From NCBI GenBank assembly GCA_958450365.1, contig CAUEEP010000733.1, forward strand, positions 2,376,001 through 2,440,000: 64,000 bases of DNA, given 5' to 3'. The position numbers were made by a program, and so were the translations under genes. This document shows, one piece after another, positions 1 to 9,264 of the stretch. The stretch is from Mesorhabditis belari. Taxonomy: Eukaryota; Nematoda; Chromadorea; Rhabditida; Rhabditidae. The notes below the pieces were generated by a model. It was not told the origin of the DNA. It did no database searches and worked only from the letters and a program-made list of their open reading frames with translations. The stretch's first letter is position 1. Each line of letters begins with the position of its first letter.

Positions 1-1120
1 AGATTTTATCAAGAACAAGATCAGGATCTTGATCTTAATGTAATCTTGATGCATTAAGTCCAGTCAAGTCTATCAGTCAACCCAAACTGATTCAAACCAA
101 AGCTCTCAATTCAGCCGCTTCCTTGCCCTCACCTTTGATGGCCGATATTTCAAATACACTCTCAAATGGCCCCTTATTCAATTGATCATTCCATATCTAT
201 TGCGCTGTTTGGTTAAAGAATTAGGCGATCTTTTATTACTGATCAGTGTCGACGACGCAGTTATCTCGGTTTTCCTGACGGCTCCTTTATTATTCATGTG
301 CTCACTCGATTTTGTTACGAGTTCAAAGCTCAAGGAGGTTTTTTTTGATTAAAAAACGCAAGAAAAAGAAGTGTTTAGCTGAAAAGGAGCAAGAAAGTGA
401 AGTTGGCTGAGAGATTGTTGATGATACAGGTTAGTTGAGGCAATTTGAACTTAACTATTAGAAGCAAAGCTGTTTAAAGATGCTAATGCTAAGCCAAGCT
501 AAAGCCAGGAGTTATGGTCAAGCTTTGGCTGGCCTAGAAAACTTGGAAAACCAGGCCAGGTCAGCCAATCGATCTTGGCTTAGCTTTGGCCACGCTAGGC
601 TTACCATAATTCAGATGCTTCTCAACTCCTTCTTTGTCTTACTTCTCACGATATTTTACTACCTCCTATCAACATTATTCCATTTATTCCTTGGCGATTC
701 AGCTAATTTTATTCTTGATCAATCAAAAGACTTCAATCGAGTCTTTATTTCCAATCTCGTTGCTAGGTAAAAAAATAACCGCGTATTGAAAATAATTTGA
801 TTTAGCTTTATGTGTATTTTGTTGCTCAAAAAGCCATGTGAAACTCGAAAAAGGAATATAACTGTTTCAATGGTGCAAAAGAGGATTTAAGCATTCTTAA
901 TATGATGAAAATAAAGGAAATCAAGTTTTAAAGTTCACATTACATACAAAGAGGTGAAATTGAACAAACTTTCAAATTCTCAGCTTATCACACAAAATAT
1001 TAAACATTTTTTGCGGGCTCAAGGCTCTTTGCTTAATTTTATTTGATTCCAAATAGAAATTGATCTTCAACTTTCTAGTTTTAAAAGTTTTTTTCCTTTA
1101 ATCAATCTCGATTCCACCGC
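1..1120. other. No confident gene; weak reading frames
   Basis: No gene can be supported here. A stop-free plus-strand frame runs from about 48 to 350 and ends in a lysine-rich hydrophobic stretch, but it has no early ATG and no clear splice context. A second frame at 480-770 (96 residues) has one hydrophobic segment near residues 46-70. Its first part lies in imperfect inverted copies of a GCCAAGCTAAAGCC-like repeat, so it is probably chance. GATC-rich simple sequence opens the window. Confidence 0.4.
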
Positions 1121-1495
1121 AAATCATTATCTTTTGATTTTACTTTTCATAAATCTCTTTATTCAATGTAAATACGTCAATGAACTTTGATGAACAATGA
1201 GTTGATGGGAGTTTTTCAATCAAAGGTCCATTTTAGTCTTTGCTCTGGAAACAAATCTGAAATGTTTCATCCAAAAATACGTCAATGAACTTCCGTGTTC
1301 TTTGTCAACAATTGATATGGATGAGTTGTGCAAGTAATACCATTCCGGAGTAAATGAAAAGTTTAAGAAAACTCGAAGATTATAGTTTTATTCAAATACT
1401 ATTGCTTTCTTGTAAAATTCCGCTACTCTTAGAGAGTGGATACAATGAGAAAATCGTCTTTTGTAGACGCTCAAATCCTTGGTGAACGGGCCTGG
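1120..1495 (+). pseudogene. Relic copy A of the DUF19-like secreted protein gene
   Basis: This stretch matches the intact gene at 7155-8041 almost base for base over intron 1 (from about 1198), exon 2 (1237-1333), intron 2 and the start of exon 3 (about 1431-1495). The signal-peptide start is missing. Exon 3 opens AGAGTGGATAC where the intact gene has AGAAGCGGATAC, a one-base loss that shifts the frame. The copy stops abruptly near 1495, where copy B begins. Seen directly by comparison within the window; the decay is clear. Confidence 0.75.
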
Positions 1496-1497
1496 CA

Positions 1498-1740
1498 AAT
1501 CGTTATCTTTCGATTTTACTTTCCAAAAATCTCTTTATTCAACGTAAATGCGTCAATTAACTTTAAGTTTTCTGCTATTAATTGTAAATATTGGTGAATT
1601 GATGGGAGTTTCTCGATCAAAGGTCCAGTTTAGTCTTTTCTCCGGAAACAAATCTGGAATGTTTCTTCAAAAAATACGTCAACAAGCTTTCATGCTCGTT
1701 GTCAGCAATTAATATGGATCAATTCTGCAAATACGAATTG
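1498..1740 (+). pseudogene. Relic copy B of the DUF19-like secreted protein gene
   Basis: A second truncated copy begins with upstream sequence shared with copy A and with the intact gene (the CTTTCGATTTTACTTTCC region). It continues through exon 1 remnants (TTAATTGTAAATATTG), the short intron 1 and most of exon 2, to about 1735. Point differences are many and the later exons are absent. With copy A it forms a tandem pair, which indicates local duplication followed by decay. Confidence 0.7.
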
Positions 1741-2261
1741 CAAAGTATACTAGAAAAGCAATGTAAAATTTACAATGTACAAGAGTTTTATCAGAATAAT
1801 GACGGTATTCTTACTAGGGAAAGAGAAGCACTTGCTGTGGCCTTTCGGCACGAGAATCGAATCACCCATCTTATAGAATCGGACACGCTCAGTTCGAATC
1901 CCCTTTTAGTTTTTGCTCTTGAGGCATCCTTGAGGCCTGTAACGCAAGATATTTGGCTTGAAGGTCTTGAGTGGATTTTTATCTCTATTGGAGGCACAGT
2001 TTGAGGCAACGACCGGTTACAGGCATATCTTAATGGTAGAGCGGCAGCCGGTCAGGCTTCGATCCAAATCTGGATCAAAATTTTTTGTTTTTTCGGAATT
2101 GGTAAAGTATTTTGTCGATTTTTTTCAAGTACTGTCTATAGCTTGCCTCTTATTTTTTCAAAAATGAAAAACAAGAAAAACAAGCTACACTTTACACAAA
2201 AAGAACGTACAAAAATCAAAAACACGATGATAATCAACAATAAAACACTTAAAATAGAACG

Positions 2262-2337
2262 ATTGAATCCCCAGGTCGATGCCTGAGTTAGAGCATCGGT
2301 CTGGGAATCTAGAGGTCGAGGGTTCGACTCCCGGGAT
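2262..2337 (+). repeat. tRNA-like repeat (SINE head or tRNA pseudogene)
   Basis: The segment carries an A-box-like TGCCTGAGTTAGAGCATC and a good B box, GGGTTCGACTCCC, at normal tRNA spacing. AATCCC and GGGATT could pair as an acceptor stem. The anticodon stem does not pair well, so a working tRNA is unlikely. It reads as a tRNA-derived repeat or decayed tRNA. A weaker tRNA-like stretch with GGCTTCGATCC lies at about 2027-2075. Confidence 0.5.
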
Positions 2338-2799
2338 TACTGTTTTCATTGCATCGCCTAAGCGCCAATTGTCTTGTGTGATATGAAGAAGTTTAAAAAC
2401 TTTATTTAAAACCATCATTCCAATTTTCTTTTTCGCTTTTATTAGATTCGAATGCCCATTTCTTTACCGATTTCCGACACCTAAAAAACTTTATAAAGTA
2501 AATGCAGAAACTCCTTTTCTTAAGGAAATACCTTATTAGCGATATCGGGAATGGTTTGATCAAAATTTTCGAGTACGGGGATCGCCTTATCGGCCACTTG
2601 TTGCACCCCATTAATCACACGGTTCACATCATTCAAGGTATTTTGAGCCATAGCAACGACTTGTTGAGAATTCGAGTAGAATTTGTACTGAAAAATTAAA
2701 TAATACCCAAGAGTCTCCTAATACTCTTCCTGGTCTAGTTGGGGGTCATAGCTCTGATTTTGATCTTTCTATGGCAGCGATCGCAGCCTTGTATAGCTT

Positions 2800-2874
2800 A
2801 ATTAATAGAGTGTCGGTCCAGAGATCTGCATCTCTGGACTGGAGCAAGGATTCGAGTCCCAGCAATGGCTGAAG
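2800..2874 (+). repeat. tRNA-like repeat with extended hairpin
   Basis: A B-box-like GGATTCGAGTCCC follows an unusually strong hairpin, GTCCAGAGAT-CTGC-ATCTCTGGAC, in the place of the anticodon arm. An A-box-like TAGCTTAATTAATAGAG lies upstream. The stem is too long for a normal tRNA, so a tRNA-derived repeat is the best description. Confidence 0.4.
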
Positions 2875-3072
2875 CTGAAGATTATAGTTGCTTAATATGC
2901 TTTTATTTTCAATCAAAACTTTCACCGGTAAAAGATACCGAGAAGTATGGTATTTTTGCCTGATGTGATCAGAAGAAATGACCTAAAAAGTCAAAAGTTT
3001 ATATTCAAATACAGAATGATCCAAGGGTAACAAGCCAAAGATAATAATACAAAAAATAAGCTATATATTAGC

Positions 3073-4585
3073 TTATATCTTTATTTTTCTATGGCTATTT
3101 TGTCTCTCAACTTTATCTTCACAAACCGGCATATATCCCCTCGGCACCAATCCGTAGATAATCTCTTTTAGGTCCAATTTGTCCCAATTCTGTGCATAGT
3201 ATGCAGGAGATGGATAGAAGACATAATTGCACAAGCCAGTCGTTGTATCACAAGTACTGTGGTTATAAGTAGTACAATCCGAGTCTTGAGCGCATTTCGA
3301 GCCGGCCTCATAGGCTGGTTTGCCCATAGCAGCTGATCTGAATAATAAATTGAGTTGAATTCAGCTGCACGACATAATCCCGATTTCTGATTTTAGCCAT
3401 TCTATGGCATTTTTGATATTTCAACGACCAATGACCAGCCAAATGACTCAATCGGCGGTGTGCAGGCTAGTGAGCAAAAGTCGAATGTTTGACTTCGAAT
3501 GACTTCCATAAATAGCCAATAATCGAACTAGATGAAACAAGTTTTATTTCTGCTATTCTAGACGCTCTCTGGCAAGTTGAAAATTACAGTTTTAAATGGC
3601 TCAATCGCTAAGGCAGGTTGGAAGATCCAGGAGACAAAGGTTCGAGTCCCGTTAACGTTATGTCTCTTTTTTCTGAAAGACCTACTAGATTTAGCTTTTT
3701 AACACTTACGGTTCATCGAAGACACAAGCAATATAGTACGTGACTCCAAAAGTGGCGTTCTCCGATGCACAATGTGGATAATAAGCACATCCGACAGCCG
3801 TTTTTGCTCCAGTCACATACTGAATTTAGTCGTACTCTTAAAGTTTCTTCTAGCCGTCCATCACAAAAAAAAACCCACATTGTTCCATCTTTGAATATTT
3901 GTGTTATCGTAGATGAGGTTTGGCTGGATCCCATTAGTGACAATTTGTCCGAGATCACTTTGAAACATCGAGATGAGCTTGGCCTTGACTTCTGTCTTAT
4001 TTAGCGGACTGGCACTTATTCCACTAAAAACACTTAGATTTTTCTTTTACCTAATTAAATCTAGATCAATATTTCACGCAAATCAAGTGTGTAAATCTCT
4101 TATTGTCAGATATATTCGGCAAAAACTATGCCATTTTCTATCTGAAACAGCATAGACTTAATAGCTAATTATATTTCAAAAATTGAGCTCATTTTCTATT
4201 ACTTTAATGCCCAATACTGGTAAAATTAGAGTTTTTTAAAACACAAACGAGGTGGTGATCGTGTTTTTCGGCACCGGCCACAGTGGTTCGCTTCCATTTC
4301 GTGGCCACCCACAAGACGACACCCAATCCAAGGCAAAATCCTCCAATTTACAGTTGTAAAACTAAAACTTCAGATTCAGTAAATGTCAGCAAATTGTGCG
4401 CCAACCAATTGATACATATTCTTGGCAGCTGGAAGATTCCCCGTCTTATTTTTCGCTGTTCCATTAGCAACACTTTGACGGTAATCATTGAGAGTATTGA
4501 CAGCTGTTCTTCTCCAATCATCATCCATCAACCATTCATTACGACAAGCCAATTCGTTGCGAGAATCGAAATATGGTGCCGTTGT
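3073..4585 (-). CDS. CAP/SCP-domain (VAP/ASP-like) secreted protein, 5 visible exons, possibly defective
   Basis: Exons on the minus strand are 4585-4406, 4361-4249, 4023-3879, 3819-3710 and 3337-3073, which join in frame to about 271 codons. The order of motifs is that of nematode CAP proteins. An N-terminal helix has LNDYRQSVANG, followed by ALDWVSSCGW, IQRWNN, VGCAYYPHC with YYIACVF, and a Cys-rich tail with GKPAYEAGSKC. CAP proteins of nematodes are secreted and often linked to host or environmental interaction; that is family knowledge. No signal-peptide exon was found upstream. The conserved GH-F-T-Q-M (CAP1) motif is absent from the in-frame model. The sequence between 3879 and 3819 keeps only a scrambled trace of it, and the alternative donor that keeps the VG residues shifts the frame. 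The gene may therefore be a pseudogene or a divergent member. A tRNA-like repeat sits in the last intron. Confidence 0.7.
3596..3662 (+). repeat. tRNA-like repeat in the CAP gene's last intron
   Basis: TGGCTCAATCGCTAAGG resembles an A box and AAAGGTTCGAGTCCCG a B box, spaced as in a tRNA. No convincing cloverleaf closes around them. The element lies inside the intron between exons 3819-3710 and 3337-3073, antisense to the host gene. Probably a tRNA-derived SINE head or tRNA pseudogene. Confidence 0.45.
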
Positions 4586-6180
4586 CTAAATTCAGCTGTA
4601 GACTTCCAAAAACGCATCCTGCTCATTCTCTGAATCCAGAATCACATTCTCCGAGTCAGCCTATCGAGATTTTCGTCTTGGTGGGCTGATTGGTGGGAAT
4701 GGGGATGGGAATTGAGCTGATTGACTGACTCAAGACTGACCGACCAAGAGTTGTCCTCACCAAAAGCTTTTATCTATCAAAAGCTTCAAAACAGTGGGAG
4801 GAGCTTCTCATATCCTCTCATAAGCAAAGCCATGTAATCACTGATCCGTGCAAATCTCTAGTATCCATCAATAACCTTGTTCTACTAACTCATGTTTCAC
4901 TTGCTAGCCCCTACAATCAAGTCAGATTTCCTGGGAAGGGCAACTAGGGGAGGAAGTGACACAGTGAGACAGTGAAACAGTTGGACGAAGTTATTTTTAC
5001 AAATCTTAAGCAAAAGGTAATTAAGATTTATATAACCAGTCAACACAGCATCTTCTATTCCAAATATCCCAAGCTTGAAAAGCGTATAGTTATTTCGGAA
5101 TCCCATAAAAAACAGCATCTACCAAGCTAAGGCTCATTTTGGAAATCCCTATTGTCTATTGGACAGCTTACAATTAGTCCTTTTGATGATTTTATCGAGC
5201 AAAAGTTCTCATTTTCTTTCTTACCGTACTGTGCGTTGATGATATGAAGATTGTTACTGTCTAGAAACATTTTAAGATAGGGAAAATCAGAGGTATCCAA
5301 ACCGTGAAAACCAGCAAGCCGACGGAGGTGGTCATGATTTTGAAAAAATGAAACGAATTTTGTGTTGAATGTTGAACTGGGCTAATGGTCTCTCGGTTGA
5401 GGTCTCGAGAGATTGAGGTAATCTCTCGATCTTTTTTGAGCCAATCAATGAATCTATTGTGAATCATGCTTCCCCCGCCCTGTGCCCTGTGTGATCCGCT
5501 TTTGATTGCTATAGATTTTCAAGTTTTCAGTTGAATCAGTGCAAATGTTTTGATCACAAGATTAATGATTTGTTAAATGGTTTTGTCAAAGATTGTTTGA
5601 ATTGTTGAAACTCGAATCCGATTTGTGGTGATCTTCAATAGCGGCAAAGAAGATCTTCGACTGATACAGCTTCGATTGGAATTTCTCTCTATTTCTTAGA
5701 GTTTCAATCTGAAAAGCTAAATTTGCAAGGTATTTAGACTTTTACTAAGCTTTAGAGGTCAGTGAGTGCATTCAAAAACAAATTTCCTTAAACTTCTCCC
5801 GATCTGTTAAAAGAAGAAGACTCATGCTGCAAGTTCATAAGTTTTCTTTACTTTTAATCAATTTTACAAGACCGTCTTACTCACTATAAGATACTTGGGT
5901 GCTTTATTGTTATCGGGGGGATGAAAGATTTTTGGTATGGTTGGGAAGCCAAGTTAGGCGGGCTCAGGGGGTGCATACTACTTCTTTCTTATTAAAGAAA
6001 CTTGATAATAATAAGAGAAAAAGCCATTCCCTACAGCCTAATACAACAGTGAATACATTAAAAGACTTACCTATAGTAAAACCTTTGAAAATATAGATGT
6101 TGAGTCGTTCTATGTAGTGATTTGTTTTTGCCTGTTTTCTTGCGAGCATTTTGTTATAACTTACTTTACACATTCCACAT
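4586..6180. other. No confident gene; weak minus-strand coding traces
   Basis: A missing first exon of the CAP gene could lie just upstream of 4585 but was not identified. On the minus strand, 5467-5261 encodes a 68-residue frame with one hydrophobic segment near its C-terminus (MTTSVGLLVFTVWIPL). Another exon-like stretch, ending in a good GTAAGAAAG donor, lies at about 5295-5225. A further minus frame at 5118-4897 follows. These could be exons of one small membrane-protein gene, but no family was recognised and the joins are uncertain. The rest shows only AT-rich sequence. Confidence 0.3.
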
Positions 6181-6184
6181 CTTT

Positions 6185-6445
6185 AGATGGATAAAAGTGA
6201 ACTTCGTGTTTTGCTCCGTGACTATTGGAAAAGGTCTGTCTGCGAGATCTGCTGCTGAAGTGATTTGTGAGGTGGAAAGCCAAGGAACTGTTGGCAAAAC
6301 TGCTGCGATCTAGTGATCCAAACGCTTCAATGATGATGATTTTGATCTTGAAGACAAGCCTCGTTCCGGACGACTACCTGTTTTCGACGAAAGTGACTTG
6401 CAAGCTGCTTTGGATGCTTTGGATTTTATGGACGGCTTGGTCCGA
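6185..6445 (+). pseudogene. Mariner transposase fragment (N-terminal part)
   Basis: Read in two frames, this stretch encodes the N-terminal helix-turn-helix region of a mariner-type transposase. First comes a segment with GLSARSAAEVICE, then, after a frame change and a TAG near 6311, a segment with DFDLEDKPRSGRL followed by FDESDLQAALDA. The F-DLEDKPRSGRP block is a hallmark of mariner transposases. The DD(34)D catalytic part is missing, and no terminal repeats were seen around it, so it is a dead fragment. Confidence 0.75.
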
Positions 6446-7154
6446 AATTGTTGGTGGGATTGGTAATACGGAAAACATTCATATACTCAGAATTCGATAC
6501 CCTTTCCGGTGATGTATTGAGATTTTTAATAATTTTTTCAGAAAAGAGTTATCGATCGAAAATGGTTCAAAACCTAATTTTCCATAACTTTAGATCTCGA
6601 AAACGAGAAAAGCTAAAGAAAAGCGGTTTTCAGATTTTGAATCAAGCTAGTTGAATTGCTAGAAAAACGCTTTTTCTTCAAATCGAAACGTTTCATTAGT
6701 TCTGAAAGTCCGAATCCAAATATGAAATGGACGCTATTTCAAACAATTTGTATTAGAACTTGTTGAATAGTGTAGGCCAGTTTTCGAGTATTTTTGGGGT
6801 TCTAGTCGATGCTCTTTGAAACAAGAAAAGAATTAGAGTCATAGCTTTTCATACTTTTACAAGAATGGCTCTTTTTCTGGGTGCGATCCCTCACCCGCAC
6901 GATATCTATTCTGCCAAAATCCTCTTAAACTCGTCCCTGATGCCTGATTCTTCAAATGATCGAAATAAACAACTAACCAAATGATTTTAAAAAGAGTCGA
7001 ACACAAGAAACATCAACACATTTTGATCTTGATTTTTATCTGTTCTCTAAAATCTTTTTTATCTTTCAGCAATCTTTTTATCTTTCAGCAAAATCCGTTC
7101 CACCCCATTCTTTCGATTTTATTTCTCCAAAAATCTCAAATTTCATTCAATATA
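6446..7154. other. AT-rich intergenic sequence
   Basis: No gene recognised. The final part (about 7090-7154) is the upstream region shared with the DUF19-like relics and with the short 5' copy near 8290-8412, and so probably contains the promoter of the gene that begins at 7155. Confidence 0.4.
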
Positions 7155-8041
7155 ATGTTACAAACAACTTTAATTTTCCTTTTATTGACTGTAAATATTG
7201 GTGAGTTGATGGGATTTTTCGATCAAAGGTCCATTTTAGTCTTTGCTCTGGAAACAAATCTGAAATGTTTCATCCAAAAATACGTCAATGAACTTCCGTG
7301 TTCGTTGCCGACAATTGATATGGATGAGTTGTGCAAGTAATACCATTCCGGGGTAAATAAAAAGTTTAAGAAAATTCGAGGATTATAGTTTTATTGAAAT
7401 ACTATTCCTTTCTTGTAAAATTCCACTACTCTTAGAGAAGCGGATACAATGAGAAAATCGTCTTGGGAAGACGCTCATATCCCTGGTGAACGGGCCTGGC
7501 GAATGCTCTGCGAGAATCAAGATGGAGCCTCTGGTAAGAGATATTGCATAGAATTTTATTGTTAAACTAATTTTTCATATCCTCACGATATTTAGTGCTC
7601 AAAGCACTTGAGTGTAGCCAAAACGCGAACACAAAGAATAATATTGCCGACAAGTGTGGCGACGTCAATTTTGGGAGTTGCAGGTGAATGATGATTTCTT
7701 CAATTTGATAGATCTCTATTCTATCTTAGTTTATAGTCTTAATCTTTGAATTTCTGAATCTTTTAGTGAACTTGGGACTGCGCGTACCTGTTTGGTAAGA
7801 GAATTGAAAACTCTATGCGGAAACGATCGAGCAACTTCTTTCTTGACTGAGGTATGGCTTGAATCTTGTCTTCTTGATGTCTTGCGTTTCAAATGATATT
7901 GTTATTTTAAAAATTTCAAAAAAAGGCACGTAATAGGTCTATCATATTCAGGCCTACATGAACAACGATGATCGCCGCGGGACACCGATTTTCGATTGTC
8001 GAGAAGTGATCGCCAAAGTGGTTGGCCTTAAAGCTTGGTGA
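7155..8041 (+). CDS. DUF19-like cysteine-rich secreted protein, 6 exons
   Basis: Exons 7155-7200, 7240-7336, 7436-7533, 7596-7683, 7767-7851 and 7952-8041 join with consistent phase to 504 nt (167 residues). Residues 1-17 form a signal peptide (MLQTTLIFLLLTVNIVF). The mature part holds ten cysteines spread through the chain, with blocks such as ALECSQN, CGDVNFGSC, RTCLVRELKTLCG and IFDCREV. This size and spacing fit the nematode-specific DUF19 (T20D4.11-like) secreted family, whose biochemical role is unknown; the family call is from pattern, not a search. Intron 1 is only 39 nt, a multiple of three and stop-free, so retention would insert 13 residues. AATAAA at 8140-8145 probably ends the mRNA. 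Two truncated tandem relics lie at 1.1-1.75 kb and a third 5' fragment at 8290-8412, so this is the surviving member of a local family. Confidence 0.78.
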
Positions 8042-8289
8042 AAGTGTTTAACAATAAAAGTGCTGGATTTCACCCAAAGCACATTCCAAAGACCAAATTT
8101 GTTCAGATATAGAAATTACAAATGGAAAAACAAATTTTCAATAAACGACAGTGAATCTTTCTGCATTTGGTTCAATTTTTAAGCTTTAAACCAAACTGAA
8201 CCAAACCAAATCGATCTCTAAAATTTCTTTTCTCATTTCAGTACCCGAAATAAAAATGATTTATGGTTTACCGCCGATTTTTCAAATTT

Positions 8290-8868
8290 TTTCAAATTTT
8301 CCCATTTTTGTTCCACTCCAAATGATCACTTTTCAATTTTATTCCCGAAAAATCTTTTCATTAGACACGAAAATGCAACAAACAACTTTAATTTTTCTCT
8401 TATTGATGAAAAGGTGACCAAGTATCGTCCGAAACCCGAACTAAAGATGATGAAGCTAAATGCCAACTGCTGAATTCTTTCTCTGAAAGCAAGCTCAAAA
8501 TGCAGGCTGTCTTAATACATTTGACGTTATTAGAAGAATATGAAAAACTTGAAGAATTACAGAAAATGAAAACACTAAAGAATTTTGCTCTTCTAATTAG
8601 TTTACAATCAAATTTAAAGCCACCTACTTGGAATCGCAAAGATATTTTTGAACAAATAGCAAGCTCAAATTGTATTCCTAATAGTCTATTTGATATGTTT
8701 CGCAAAAGTAATAAACAAAAGAGCATTTGACTGCCAGAATTCAGTCAGAGATTGGAACAAATCCAGTTTCAAGAAGCCATTGAGTTCTTAGCGGAAAAGA
8801 GAACTCGAGAAAAGCAAAGCACTTCTCAGTTTGAATTACAGACGACTTGGAATTGGATTGTTTTGTAA
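8290..8868 (+). pseudogene. DUF19-gene 5' fragment joined to an unknown reading frame
   Basis: 8290-8412 repeats the upstream region and signal-peptide exon of the gene at 7155 (ATG at 8373). The frame shifts at 8413, where a different stop-free frame starts and runs to a TGA at 8728-8730. It then continues in the same frame, with no further stop, to TAA at 8866-8868. The encoded sequence is hydrophilic and helix-rich (EEYEKLEELQKM; later RLEQIQFQEAIEFLAEK), with no recognised family. AATAAA follows at about 8891. It may be a chimeric pseudogene, or a young gene in which an unseen intron removes the TGA. Confidence 0.35.
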
Positions 8869-9264
8869 TACATGTTGATTTGCTTTTAAAACGCAATAAA
8901 TCTTGTCACAAAATCGATATTTATTGCTTTTTAGTACATGAAGAAAGAAAAATAACTATGACAAATCATGGAAAAATTGTGAATTGTTAAGCAACATCAT
9001 CAGAAAGACTTGGTAATCCTTTATCTTTTGCACTTTATAAACTTGAATCTTTAGGTTAAGAATGTTTATTGAACTCTAAAATCCTTTTTTAAGTTCATAA
9101 ATTCACAATTTCTCTATAAGACAAAAAGAAAGGCGAATTTTTATGCTCAACTAGAGCAAACTGATAAGCAAAGTGAAGAAAAAATTAATCTAAAGACTAT
9201 TTGTTTCGTTTGAAAAGCTCAATATTTTGTTGGAAACATTATAATTCCTAAAAACTTGACTCAA

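Noticed and set aside
6981..7340. 119-codon frame starting at 6981
   Set aside because: It reads through intron 1 of the DUF19-like gene. The real start at 7155 gives a signal peptide and the exon phases fit only with splicing.
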